Shown: positions 35,229-55,091 of the stretch, in pieces
Numbering within the stretch: the stretch's first letter is position 1
Layout of the letters: every line of letters begins with the position of its first letter
Source: Paraspadella gotoi
Taxonomy: Eukaryota > Chaetognatha
Reading direction: 5' to 3'
NCBI GenBank assembly: GCA_051294375.1
Contig: CM119268.1
Span: forward strand, 9,990,370 to 10,054,369
DNA length: 64,000 bases
Made by a program: the position numbers and the translations under genes
Notes under the pieces: generated by a model
What the model saw: the letters and a program-made list of their open reading frames with translations, nothing else
Database searches by the model: none
What the model was told of the DNA's origin: nothing

Positions 35229-37075
35229 TCAATTGTTTCTCGTCTGTTGACAAATGTGATTGAGCTTTTCTGCATGGGCGTTCTTCGTCTTGGCTGTCCT
35301 GCAATTACGTCCCCACCAACAATTGGTCCTCCTTGTCACGTCAGCCGGAAGACGGTCTCGCGGAATACTTTCACGAAAGAAAAAAGCCAGCTCTTTGAAG
35401 ACTCTCTCGGCGCAGTCTCGACACACCAGGTCCTCCCCTTTGAGGGCGCCGAGCGACGACTTGCCGGGAAACTGAATCGTGGCGACGAGTAGAAGGGATG
35501 ATGGCAAGGAGAATCGACCGGCGTCGAGTTCTGCAACGCACTCGCGAAACATGTCCTCTTTAGACTTGGACTCGGCCGCCAGCCAATCGGTCAGCACCTT
35601 GGACTCGTATTCGTTGTCGAGTAGAATTGTGCGCATGAAGGCGTCTCCGAAGGAAATGTTTTTGAGCGGCATGAGGCATCCACGAACGCAGTTACATCCA
35701 AGGTAGGCGTGACAGTAAACGTTGGCACAAAGCGCGCAAATTTGACGTCGCTCAAGAGGAAAGTCCGGGTCTTCCGATTGGAATCGACGATCAGGCATCA
35801 TTCGTGTGCAACAGCGGCAATTGATATGCAGCTGAAACACGGTGCATTCGTAAATGGGGGGAGGAGGGTTAACTCCCGAGGAAGTCGGCCCGACCGATGT
35901 CGACGAAGAGGGACCGGAAGCTGCGTCTGCCGAGTCTGATGAGACTGAGGCGGCTGCTGATGCTGCCGAGGCAGCCGCAGCGAGAGCTGTTCGCGTCGTT
36001 CGACCACCCGTAGAGGTAGCAGAAGGATTTACTACCGGGCACTGAACGCAAGTTGGACGAGGATTTACGATGGGGGGAATGAATGCGGGACTTTCTTCGT
36101 CGTCGTCGTCGTCGTCGCTCTCGATGTAACTCTCTTCTTCATCGAGAGAGTGTTGAGAATTCCCTTCGCTCCGCAGCAAATTCAAGGCCGTCAATTTATC
36201 ACCCTTGAGACCTTCCTTGAGGGTGTTCTTAGCATCCAGTTCGCTCAGCTCCTCGACGTCCCGCTTCTTCTCTGGGTGCAACTTCAGGTATGCGTTGACC
36301 AGGTTGTTGACAGTGTGGTTTTTGGCGACATGCAAAACTTTTTTACGGCATTGAGGGCAGAGCTTGCTGCGTTTCATCCAGTCGGAGTAGCACCCGCCGC
36401 AGAAGCAGTGCATGCAAGGCTGGACGCTGACACAGTCGTGGAGCATGTCCTGGCAAATGCAGCACATCATGTTTTCTCCCATATCGTCTTGATCCGTTTC
36501 TTCTGTTTTTATTCTTTTATTGGCGCGTTGATCTTCAAGGTCCGAAGGCCGCTTGGAAGTTCCAGGGACGTCGCTCTCGGGTGAAATAAATTCGTCGTCA
36601 AATTTTTGCGTTTCGTCAAGATCGTCGTCGGCGTCGGGCGCGGATGTATCCTCGGAGCTGACGAGATGAAAAATAAAGCCGACGCTTTTCATTCCTTGAG
36701 CGGCTTTTCCGAAAACGACGCTGATGGTGTCTCCTGATGAAATTGAAAATCGAAACTAAAAAGAAATCGAAAAGATTCTCATAGAGAAGCAAAAGCAAAG
36801 AGCTTACCGTCATTGAGAGCCGCGCGGGCGCTCCGCACTATTTGGGTGGAGTTGAGCATGGTTCCGTTTGTGCTGCAGTCTTCAAGCTCCGCGGCGGAAC
36901 CGGTGGCGGCGCGGCGGACGACGAAATGTCGTCCTGAGATCATTTTCTTGCCTGGTAGCAAATGATCGCATGTCTTGGATCGACCAACGACAAAGGTTTC
37001 GTCGAATAAAGGAATCTCCTTTGAGCCAGCCTCGCCGAAAGGCGTCAGGGTGGCCCAAGGCGTCGGCGACGACAT
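35229..37075 (-). CDS. CHFR: CHFR: E3 ubiquitin ligase, mitotic checkpoint
   Basis: RING ligase of the antephase checkpoint that also binds poly(ADP-ribose). Exons: 37075-36808 and 36733-35229; 590 aa. The N-terminal FHA domain has FVVGRSKTCDHLL, SGRHF and STNGT. The RING domain follows (CCICQDMLHDCVSVQPCMHC, then FCGGCYSDW and CPQCR). After a low-complexity middle with Asp and Ala/Ser runs comes the cysteine-rich region (CRCCTRMM, CALCANVYCHAYLGCNC), and the C-terminal PBZ zinc finger C-x5-C...H-x5-H-x-C is seen as NCWWGRNCRT ... HAEKLNHIC. Order and spacing match vertebrate CHFR (about 660 aa). The start at 37075 places FHA at the N-terminus; 37111 is an in-frame alternative. Confidence 0.95.
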
Positions 37076-37335
37076 GATTATTGTTTTTATTGTTTCATCT
37101 ACAAAATGCATTCATGAGAAATACGTATATTTATTAACTAAGAAAAATCTCTCTTAATTAAAGTTTACCAAATTTTTAAGAATAATAATTCTTCAAATTT
37201 TTAACATTTTTTACAAAAATTCAGTTTTTCAAAAAAAAAAAACATCTCGATTTCTCCCCCAAGTCCGACTTTTCCGGCCGCCGAATTCGGTTCGATCGGC
37301 GACGAGTGGACGTCGACGTTCCACGCTTTTATGAC

Positions 37336-37591
37336 TTAATCCATCTTCTTGAACCCGATGTCTTTGGCGTACTGATGGAAGCACTGTCGGCAAAGGTTAA
37401 GGCCGTACTTCCGAATAAGACCGTGGCCGTTGCTGTGAACAAAAATAAAAACGTAAAGTAAATCGACATAAAAAGTTTTGGTCTGCTAAATATAGTTAAG
37501 AGATAGGTAACACTTGCCTGCAGGCCCTGCAGGAACGTGAGCCTTGACCGTACTTCTTGGGGTGAGCGTTCCAAATATTACCAAAACCCAT
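37336..37591 (-). CDS. RPS29: Ribosomal protein uS14 (RPS29), with a GC-AG intron
   Basis: Small-subunit ribosomal protein with a zinc finger. Exons 37591-37518 and 37432-37336 give 56 aa, exactly the human length. The sequence has [37 protein letters not shown], with the four zinc cysteines in two CxxC pairs. The intron starts GC (CAG|GCAAGT) and ends CACAG. Only this GC donor keeps the universally conserved C-S-N/R-x-H-G frame, so it is well supported. Confidence 0.96.
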
Positions 37592-38199
37592 TTTTAATTG
37601 AAAAGGTTAAAGTTTTTAGGAAAAGTTTTAACCTGAAATCGAAAAAGATATATATGACTAATTAAAACAACATAAAAAGCAAAAAAAATTATTATACCAA
37701 TTAAAAAGAATAAAACCCAATCATAAAAAATTGTCCCCAAAAAGAAAAGAACAATTTTCTTTTCAAGAATCAAGTGTGGCAAGTAAACGGGACTAGGTTC
37801 AGATCAAGAATGAGTTTACCATGGCAAATGGCAAATGGCCAGAGATTGAGTGAGAGAGAAGAGAGAGAGAGAGAATGGAAATCCATTTGAGATTCGTGAT
37901 CTTATGAGGTCTAGTGTTGCTGGTGCCACACATGGCTATATACCCACTCTCAGAACAGCTTTAGACTTTAGTCTTTAAACACGGAATGATACGTTTTTAA
38001 CAAGAGCGGTAGTGATGTGATACAATTGTAAATTTAATTTAAAAAAAAAAACGAAAAAACTTGATCAAATCTAACGTTTATGTAAAGCCAGGAAGCCCGC
38101 AAGCCATGGAAAAGAACGATTGCGGATCGTATTTTACGAGCTAACCAAACCCGTAAATGTTAATAATTTTTTTTGAAAAATAATTTAGTAAAGTCTCCC

Positions 38200-39064
38200 A
38201 ATTACCATTTAGCGGAAAGGAGGGAGGGAGGGCGAAACATGGAAGTTATCTCGGTCTCTTCAGTTTCAAAAACTCGAAAACCAAGACGACCGTACAATTT
38301 TTGTTGTGGGTGGTTTTATGAAGAATCACCGGTGGACGATGACGATGGGCGCTGACATCTGCGGCGGCACGGATAAGGAACTCCCAACTGATTAGCCACG
38401 CTCCAACATTTTCGACTACGAAAAGAGCTGGACACCAAGACCATGTGCTTGCCGTGAAGATCGGTATAGGCCAAGACAGCCTTCAATACCCGGGACCCAA
38501 AGCCACAATCCCTAGGTTATAACCGAGTGCCTAAAAAAGAAATCAGCACGACGTCCCCCGCATGGAAAGACCCAGTCCATCCGTCATTCGTTAAACCACG
38601 GATCCAGAATAAAATATTGTGCAACATTTCCACTAAAAATTCAGCAAGCCCCTCAGCCCAACTCAAAAGACGTTGGAAAGAACGTAAAAAAAGCAGAGCG
38701 GAAAAAAAACAAGGAGAAGCGCGTCCGGAATCATCGCGATCGGCGGAATCCAACTGGGCCTAGGATTTGATCAGCTCGATATCGGGGCAGGATGGATCAT
38801 TGTCGCGGAGGTAAACGATGGAAGACACCTTGCCGCCTCTTGGGCTGCCGAATAGAATGGGGAATCCGGAGACAAAAAAAAAGCACGCGAGACGGCCTCG
38901 ATCTCAAAACGAGAGTCGTCCCCACCGAGCGAGCGCATGAATTTGTCATCGAGAAAGGCCTCACTGTTCTTTGCGCAACGATCTTCACCGAGGATGTGTC
39001 TCGAGAGAGAGAATTCTGCAAAGTTCTAGGCGTCCCTATTGAAATTGGGACGATGACCTCATAA
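38200..39064 (-). other. Unresolved, possibly coding stretch between RPS29 and SIGMAR1
   Basis: The region is richer in G+C than its flanks and has several overlapping open frames on both strands, but none matched a family I know. The minus strand shows splice-like polypyrimidine/AG sites (for example a TTTCTTTTTTAG near 38531) and protein-like pieces such as SRHILGEDRCAKNSEAFLDD, SSIVYLRDNDPSCPDIELIK (ending in a stop at 38760-38762) and VLKAVLAYTDLHGKHMVLV. A plus-strand frame at 38792-39064 is also open. I cannot join these into one model. It may be an unknown gene, a decayed gene or two short genes. Confidence 0.35.
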
Positions 39065-39200
39065 TTGAATGAAAAAGCATCTAAACATTAACATGTCTGT
39101 TAAGAGTCTAATGAGAAAGGGTAAAAAGCAGTAAAATAAATTATCAAATAAATTATCGGCAATGTTTAACAATGGAAAACCAATAAATAATAAAGTAAGA

Positions 39201-40536
39201 CTAAAGAAATCGAACAGCTATCACAGTCGGTAAAAAAGAATGTAACCATCGAAACAAAATGATCCGACATAATCTCCAGAGCGAGATGAGGTCTCCGTTG
39301 GCAAAACGGTTTACGATAATTGGCGAAATACAGGTCAGCGGAATCCCTCGACCATATAACACCATCCAAGTGGAGCTGTCCAATTGAAGCGCACTTGAGC
39401 CACCCGCCGGCAGGTGGACGCTTTCACCTTATAAGAATAAATGGGTTAAATCCAGCTTATTTCTCAAAATCCTAAATGAATAAGTCAAATGGGCCTCTTA
39501 AGTTGTAAAAAAATTGTATGAAAATTTTCAAAATTACTTGTTTCACTATTTTCTATTTTATTAAAGCTTTACTATGTAATTTGTATTATTTAATTTTATA
39601 TATATATATATATCTAATAATTTATTTTTGGGAGGGGGAAGTCAGTATTGTCTTCTTGAAATAGAAGGGGCATCTATACAACACAAGGTTAGAGTACAAT
39701 CTGTCCTAGTTTACTAATAGATATCATGAATCATTCCTGTTAGAAAGTTATTAATGAGAATTTATAATATCTAAGAGGCTGAACAGAGAGGGATGGGAAA
39801 GGATAATTTTTATTATATACTAATTATTATATTAGTCACCCGGAATATAACGAATCCCTCCTGTAAGACCTTCGTTCCAAACTTTTACCGAGCCCTGCGC
39901 AAACAAAAGAAGCCTATAATTAATTTGCTTACAATTACAATTAAATGCGAATAGTTCGCACAACAACGACTTTAAACCTGTACTATCGTAGACGAGATGT
40001 TAGCAAAGCATCGCGGCGCGAAACCTGACGTTTCGAGCGCCGTTCCATGGAAAATCAAAAACTCTCTGGACGATGCGTAGAGAAATGCCGAGGCGCTCAC
40101 TGAAAAGGAATAAAATAATAAATCCTTTTTCAACGAAATACAATGGTCATTTTTATGAATCTTACCCAATCCGCCCGTTCCTGTCCAGACCCACTGAAGT
40201 TGCGAAGCGTCGACTAAGCCGCTCTTCCGGTCGCCGTAGATAATCCGAAGCTCTTTCAAAATTGCGACGAATGACGTTCGGTGATCTTGACCGAATGTTT
40301 GACTGCCTACGTTTTTTCGCGTCACGCGAGCGATTTCCGCTTCGTCGAAAACATAACTAAATAAAGAGAAGAGCAAACTTTGTAGTATGTTTTGGTACGG
40401 AAGTGATAAAAGGCCTTGGTCGCCGACGTCGCGATGCTTAAATTGAGAGATGATCTCACCTTTTATTAGTCCACCATAATGAGAAGAGAAGAATGACGAT
40501 CGAGGAGAGAATGAGGGCTTTCGAGATGCCATCCAT
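39201..40536 (-). CDS. SIGMAR1: Sigma-1 receptor (SIGMAR1/ERG2 family)
   Basis: ER membrane chaperone-like ligand-binding protein, related to fungal sterol C8 isomerase ERG2. Exons: 40536-40460, 40356-40166, 40099-39978, 39894-39840, 39427-39201; 223 aa, the same length as human. An N-terminal signal-anchor helix (ALILSSIVILLFSLWW) precedes SYVFDEAEIA, LQWVWTGTGGL, EFLIFHGTALETSG, then GESVHLPAGGSSAL, STWMVLYGRGIP and a hydrophobic C-terminal region (LWRLCRIILFRWL). Every block aligns in order with the animal family. The acidic residue of the ligand site is plausible at the E of HLDG.. neighbours but I could not place it with certainty. The last intron is about 410 bp. Confidence 0.93.
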
Positions 40537-41143
40537 CGCATTAGTTTTTTGGGTTTTTTTTTTTTTTTTTTGTTTTGTTTGTTTTATTTTAAAAATTCCC
40601 AAAACCGCCGTTAAAACGGCCTGCCAGTAGCACAAATCTTATTTATGGTGATGCGGCGACAACAATTTAAAGACATGATTAAGGCTGTAAAATTGAGGAA
40701 TGTTTAGAACAAAGCCGATGAACGGTGATAAAAATGTATGATTTTTTTTCATAATTAATTCATTCTTAATTATTTAAAAAAACTCATTGTTAAACTGAAA
40801 ACTATAACGGAAAAGTTCAAAAAAGAAAACAGGACGATTCTAAAGTATCACAGTTAAAATTTAATTTTCTTTACGATTTTCTGTTTAATGTTTGTGTTGT
40901 ATGAAAAACGATAAACTTTACGGATAGAGAATTGTAACCTAGAAATATATGCATTATAAAGTCCCCCCTTCTACGACAGCTTTATCTAATCTGATTTTTA
41001 AGCGACTATGACAGCACTGGCTTAAACCAACGCCCTTTCTCTGATTATTGAAAACGGCTTAAACTCCGACGAAAGAGACGAGAATAGATCGAGTTTCTTT
41101 CCAAAAGGCGAGTCGCCGGTGCGAGCAGTCGAAGAAGAAAATA
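40537..41143. other. Intergenic region between SIGMAR1 and STT3A; nothing recognised
   Basis: This AT-rich DNA of about 600 bp would contain the SIGMAR1 promoter. A T-rich run lies right upstream of the SIGMAR1 start. No frame or repeat could be supported. Confidence 0.6.
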
Positions 41144-49206
<8,063 letters not shown>

Positions 49207-49399
49207 TTTCATAATCTGATTTTCAGTTTATGATAGAGAAAAATCTCCCGAAATTCCCCCTTTTACTTTTTTTTTTAAAAGTTTATCCGAAAAATCCTAA
49301 TCTGAAGCTAATAACTAGAATTAATGAAACGATGCTCGACAATCTAGTAACAGTTCAAAATGAATACAATTAAATAAAACGTTTTTGTAAATTGTTGCT

Positions 49400-51573
49400 T
49401 CAATCGCTCCGTGGCTCCACGGTAATCCAGATTTCTTCCTTGGGCGTCGTGAGCATTTTGAAATTCTTAGGGATTTCGGCGCGACCGCGTCCGCCGAAGC
49501 CGAGATCTGTCGGCGTTCCGTCAGCGACGTCGCAGTCGGCGTCTCCCGTCTCCAGACTGAATCGGAATTTAAGGGCGAGTTCGGCGACAAGGACGGAGGA
49601 GACGACGTAGGAAAAGGAGAAAGGCGGAAACATCTTGTCGAAGGAGGGAGGCTGCGGAATCGGGAGGAGATTTCCGAGGATTTCCGCCGATTGATGATTT
49701 CGCGTGAAACGGTCAGGGTTAAACTCGAGCGGATTGGACCAAAGATCACGATCGTAGCACAAATCTCCGACAGAGTAGAGAACTAAGCTCGATTTGGGGA
49801 TGGTTTGGGAACCCACGGGGATATCGAAATCCTGTCAAGCGAAGGAAAATGAATATTGTGTATAAAATTGTATATTTCTTAATATAATAAGAATGACTTT
49901 AAAAGAAAAACCAAAAAAACTTAAGTTCACCCTTAATCACCCGATAACAAAAAAACAAAAAAAAAAACAAAAAAACATTCGATTTAATCATCCTCAAAAA
50001 ATAAATTTTAACACAAAATTTAATCAGCTAACCTGCTGCCTTGAAGTCCAAGTGATAAGGGGCACGTGTCTCATCGTTTCCATAACAACAGACTGAAGAT
50101 ATTCGCACGATTCGAGCACATCGAGGGTGATGGCATCCGTATTGTGGGTTTTGTAGCTAGAGCGCAATTCCTCAGCAAGCCTAATGACGATTTATCCGGA
50201 TCATTAATTGGTATAGTAGCATAAAAAATTTCAAAATGAAGGTCCGTACTTGTCGTGTGCGTCAGGGTTTTTGGCCAGACTGTAAAGTGTCCAAGAGACG
50301 ATGTGACCGACAGAATTTAGCAACACCAAGAAATAATTGAGGAGTTGATACGAGACTTCATCCTGCGGAAGATCTTTGTCCATGAGGTAATCCGTCATCG
50401 TCCACCTGTAATCGATTAACGAAAAACTAGTGAACATAACAAGGAAGCGACGCTGAACCGACTTGCCTGGAAGGAACGGTCGCTTTTTCGGCCTCGAACC
50501 AACACTGCACGTGACCCTGAATGACTCGCTGCAATTCCTCTATCGACTCGGAGATGACCTTGGCCCTCCTGGACGAGACCTTGACTCCGTCGACGAGTCG
50601 GTCCGCCACCTCTGCCCAGTATTTGTCAGCCTTTCGCTTGAACTCGAACACGACTCGATCGTCGGCGTAGAAATCCCCGAGGAGAGTAACCGAGGCGCAC
50701 TTGGCACCCAAGGCCAGAGAGGACGACGCCAAAGGAATGTGGCGCAATTTTCCTTTCGTCCTACGCATATAAAATATTGAGATAATTTTTTTTTGTCCAC
50801 AAAAACAAAACGCCGCTTTTTTCATATATTTACAATCAATCAAAGTCCCCTTTCACACTACCCCGTCGTTTGTGCCATCCACTTGTTGGCCAATTCATAG
50901 CTCAATTCCACGTATCGTCCGAAAAGAAAATTGAGAGAGGGTCCGGACCAGGACATGGAATGGATTTTGGCTTCTTGTGACCGTTGGTGGTGGCCGAGAT
51001 TAGGATCCATCGTCTGAGAAGTCATCGTTCCCGTCGCGTTCGTGGTCAAAGAGCGAGGAACCAAGGGCTCGAGAAGTCGGAAAAGATGGCCGGGTTTATC
51101 AGCGAAGGCTCTGAAACGGATGGAATTTAAAATAACCAACTTCTGCGACGGGTGGGGCATATTTGCAGGGTGACTCACTTCATGTGTTCTTTAACGAGTT
51201 TCCAATCGGCGAGGCTGACGACGAGCTGCTTGCCGATATGAAACGACACCATCTTTCCAAACTGCTTATGAATTCGACTAGTGTAGCGAAAGAGACTCCC
51301 GTCTTCTTTCGCGATTTCCAACAAATTGCCCTCGGTCGAATCCATAGACAATGGACCTAAAGAGTTTAGATTATCATTGCAACTATGTGGTCGTGGTAAA
51401 CCATTCGGCTTTAAAAAGAAGATTACCAGCCCAATCAGTTCAACCCCAAAGTCAATATCTGAACCTGGGATCGATGTCGATGCTCCTCCGAAGAATCCCG
51501 GATTTAAATAAAGCACCAAGGTGATCAATCCGACGGCGACCGAGACGCCGAATATGGCGAAGGCCATCAACAT
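49400..51573 (-). CDS. CYP20A1: CYP20A1-like cytochrome P450 lacking the haem-ligand Cys
   Basis: Orphan P450 family. Exons: 51573-51465, 51356-51179, 51110-50862, 50760-50467, 50405-50250, 50180-50033, 49831-49400; 521 aa. The N-terminal anchor MLMAFAIFGVSVAVG and the C-terminus EEIWITVEPRSD match CYP20A1 (human ends EEAWITVSKRY). The K-helix ExxR is present (ETMRH), as is the PERF-like NPDRF. In the haem-binding region, where human CYP20A1 has a Cys, this protein reads SFDKMFPPFSFSY, with no Cys. The I-helix also lacks the usual AGxxT, as in the family. Intron 4 starts with GC (CAG|GCAAGT); only this donor keeps frame. It is head-to-tail with ALKBH3, 170 bp away. Confidence 0.88.
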
Positions 51574-51742
51574 CGTTCCGATGAGTGAGTCACTTAATTT
51601 CTCGAACTGACGCTAGCACAGCATCACTTATTGTTTCTAAGCATCGAACTCGGGGGCTTAAATAAAAACATAGCGAGAAATGAGTAACGTTTGTAGGAGC
51701 GGAACTCTTGACTGGCGAAAAAAAAGTAAGCAACGGTAAATA

Positions 51743-53073
51743 TCAGGCTTCCTTCCCGGGGAATATCGTCCGAAATGTGAGATTTATCCTGGGTCCTCGA
51801 TCGTGGTACTCTTTCGGTACGCGGTGCTGCCAATCCTCCTGAGTTGCTCCTTCCATTATCAGGAGACTCCCGTGAGGCAATGGCACGCGGATAGTTTGAC
51901 TCATTCGAAAATCATCTATGAAAAATTATGAAAAATAAGCCCGACTAACAAATCAAAGGGTAAAATATTACTTTCGCCTTTAAAAAAAACATTATAAAAT
52001 TAAAACCAAGAACGGTAATTCTAATGTGTTGCGCCGCAGAGACTATTTTCACGTATATTTCCTTTGATCACATGATATGACATGACATGACAAAAAACTT
52101 TCTAACCCCCCTCTAACCCTGGTCAGCGAAAGTAAAATTTACCCAATCAAAGTTTCCGAGTCAGATCACCTCTTTCCAACGGAGGCTCGGGTTTTTTTCG
52201 AAGTTCAAAGATCCGAACGTCGCCAAAGCTGAAAGAGGCGATGATAGGCTGTCGTCCGAGAAGCGGTTCATCGTCGGAATGCCATCCGATGCAATCTTTT
52301 CCGTCTCTACCAAGGGAAACAGTCGATCCAATCATTAATTTATGGAACTTGTGACGATAAGCAACTTGCCCAAGAGACCTGTAGTGATTAGCTAGACAAG
52401 AGTTGAATGCGTAGCTCGTGACACTCTCGACCCTATCTTTAATCATTGTGACGACCGGTGTCCACGGGTGGGGCTTTTGCAGCACTCCCGAGTATCGATA
52501 TTCAAAATCGCCAAACCAAGCAGTTAGTCGAGGCTCGAGGTATTCATCCCTTCCTTCTTTGCTAAATTAGCAAAATAATAAATGCCTGAAGGATATATCA
52601 TAAAATAAGATTCCCCCCCCCAGCCCGGAGTCCTCCTTATTACGCCCTAACCTATTGCGTTGCTGTTGCCAAGGCAATTGCGCCAACAAGTCCTTGAATA
52701 TCCAATCCGCTTCTTTGGCGTCAAAAAAGCGCGGAAAAAAGCGAAGTCTCGACGCCGCCGTCGGACCGGCGCTGATCTCTCGAAGACCCTCTGTTTCCAG
52801 GGTGATCTCATCCGGGGTTCGGAGAAGTTCGTCGGCGGTCGGTGCGCGAAAAACGAATTTTGGAGGGTTCGGGCTGGAGGGGAAGGCGGGATTGAATTGG
52901 TGTATCGGGGCGGGATGGTTATGGGTATATGAAGTTGCTGATTTCGAGTCTTTGACAGAGTGCGAAGTTTCGGATCTGGAGAAATTGCCAGTGCCCCGAC
53001 GGACGCCGCCCCCACCGCCTCCCCAAGCACCTTGAACTCGGGAAGGGTTCTTCTTTTTATTTTTAACTTCCAT
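51743..53073 (-). CDS. ALKBH3: ALKBH3-like Fe(II)/2-oxoglutarate demethylase
   Basis: Oxidative repair of alkylated single-stranded DNA and RNA. Exons: 53073-52652, 52561-52379, 52306-52170, 51915-51743; about 304 aa. The N-terminal SRVQGAW motif matches the PCNA-interaction start of ALKBH3. A Gly/Ser/Pro-rich stretch, KEADWIFKDLL, EPRLTAWFG and ANHYR follow. The iron site HxD is in WHSDDEP and the distal His in DWQHRVPKE; RINLTFR supplies the 2-oxoglutarate Arg. The length is close to human (286 aa). ALKBH2 is less likely because of the N-terminus and the GATQEDWQHRVPKEY block. Confidence 0.94.
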
Positions 53074-53448
53074 AGTATTTCTTATCGACTGGTACGAAGT
53101 CCTTTCATTCCGAAAACAAGCTGAAAGAAATAATTTTATTATGCGAATCAAGAGTCCAAAAGTTTTTCATAAATGAAGCAACTGTGTTCTCGACGTCTCC
53201 GTACGAGAACACACAAGGTAAATCTTTCGGTCGAAACTTGAACATTGTTAACATTAGAAAACGTCCGAAAGCCAAAAAAATCGATTAGTAGATGATAAGA
53301 CTTCATGGCTAATTCAATAGGACAAAAAAATTCAATAAATTAAATATAACAACTGAGCCAAACAACGCAGAGGTCTCAAAACATTAGTGCGAGTAACAAT
53401 ACAATATCGTAAGATACATTTGGGATTAATTCAATCGATTATTTTCTT

Positions 53449-54657
53449 CTATTTTGAGGCAAGATTTTTCCCGAGAAATGAAAAGTCAAACATTTGTATG
53501 TCAGATTCGAAAAATCCAAACTTGACGTAAAGCTTCCTGGCCCTGTGCCACACGAGGAAAGTGGAGAGGGTAACCGACTTATATTTATTTACGACGCAAA
53601 AGTCCAAAGCTTCCTTGATCAGCATCGATGCAATGCCTCTGTTTTGATGAGACCGTTTTACCATGAGTCTCTTTAACTCGGCTACGGGAGGGTCAATGCT
53701 CAAAATCCAGATAGCAAATTTTTGAAAGAACGTTGGCGTAGGGTTAATGAACGAATCGCCCGGGGCCACAGCTGCAAATTAAGATCAAAACGGTTTCCGG
53801 ACTACTGTTTCGCTGAAAACCGCAAAAACACTGACCGATACATCCGACGACTCCGTGACCTATGACCTCTGCGACCAAAAGACAACTTCGACGCCTGCGG
53901 ACTCGACCAACTCCTTCTGCAGTTGTACACCTAAATTTGCAAAACATGTTCAAATTAACTATCAAATGCTTCCTTGCAATTTGTGCGGGAAAAAATTAAG
54001 AAAAAATTAGCAATCATTCAAATTCAGTGAGTTAACTAATAGCATAGAGATAATACTGCTTGTTTTTTTAATCAAAACGAACCTAAATTTTTCGACCATG
54101 CCACCGTGAATCGTATCGTCGTGAATCATAAGCCTGGGCCAAAGCCAAATCCATAAAAATGTCCAAGAGATTCGCTTCAAGAGGAGCAAAACAGCGGCGA
54201 GAAAAGCAAACTGGAAAAGAGATAAATAGCGCGTTCATCTCTCTATATGGTTCCTCCCAGTCTCCAATCAACGAAAATCAATAAAGTAGGTAGTCACTAG
54301 TCCGTAAGCAAGCTCAAAAAAAAAAAAAAAAAATATTGTATTGGCAATTACCAAAAGTGAGGACGTAAACACGTAAACGACATATCCAAGAATGAGAAAC
54401 TTGGGCATTTTTCTCGGAGTGACGAGTTCGTGCCAAATGCTTGGCTTTAATAAATTTTCAAACGTGTACGTTTCCTTGACTAGATTTTTCAGCGACTCGT
54501 TGTCTTCCTTGCTGGCCTGTCTGATTCGCACGGTAGGCGTCGCTGCGCACAAGGGAGAGTTCGGGGTCGACGAAAGAGTTTGGGCTGATGCCTCAGGTAC
54601 TCTTCGACGCATCGGTGCATCATTTGTCGCCGTCGCTGACTCATCTTGAAAAGTCAT
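53449..54657 (-). CDS. NAT8-like membrane N-acetyltransferase (GNAT)
   Basis: Exons: 54657-54352, 54210-54083, 53930-53836, 53771-53449; 283 aa. A Ser/Thr/Pro-rich start leads into the GNAT fold (VRIRQASKEDNESLKNLV), which is then interrupted by two hydrophobic stretches (FLILGYVVYVFTSSLLV and FAFLAAVLLLL), the layout of the NAT8/NAT8L family in the ER membrane. The acetyl-CoA site follows: AELKRLMVKRSHQNRGIASM contains the R/QxxGxG/A-type loop (QNRGIA), and VTLSTFLVWHRARKLYVKFGF is the last strand-helix. The substrate (cysteine conjugates, aspartate, other) cannot be told. Confidence 0.8.
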
Positions 54658-55091
54658 ATTTTTTAAAAAAAACTTTTTTTTCGGAATTTAATCTTTGTCC
54701 AATATATGAGCATTATTTAGTTGTTTCACTGAGCGAGAACAAAGATAAATTTTGAAAGATAAATTGGAAGAAACTAAAATCCGTAAACTATATTTAACAA
54801 GAAAACGAAACAAAAAATGACTATGATAGAAGATTGTAAAATTTAAACTTACTTTGGTACGCATAAAACTACACAATTAGTTCGATCGGCTTCAACGATA
54901 AAATGAGAACAAGTAAGACTAATTAGAACCCAATAACCAATAAACCGTCATCCTTTTCTCGTCTGGAAGTTCAATCGCAGGTCTACTATCCAGCAGATCG
55001 TGCGCTAAACTATCGACGATTCCGAAGATCCTTAGACACCAATGCTTCAAGCTCACAATTTCGAAATAAAGTTGGTCCAGGGGGGAGGGAG

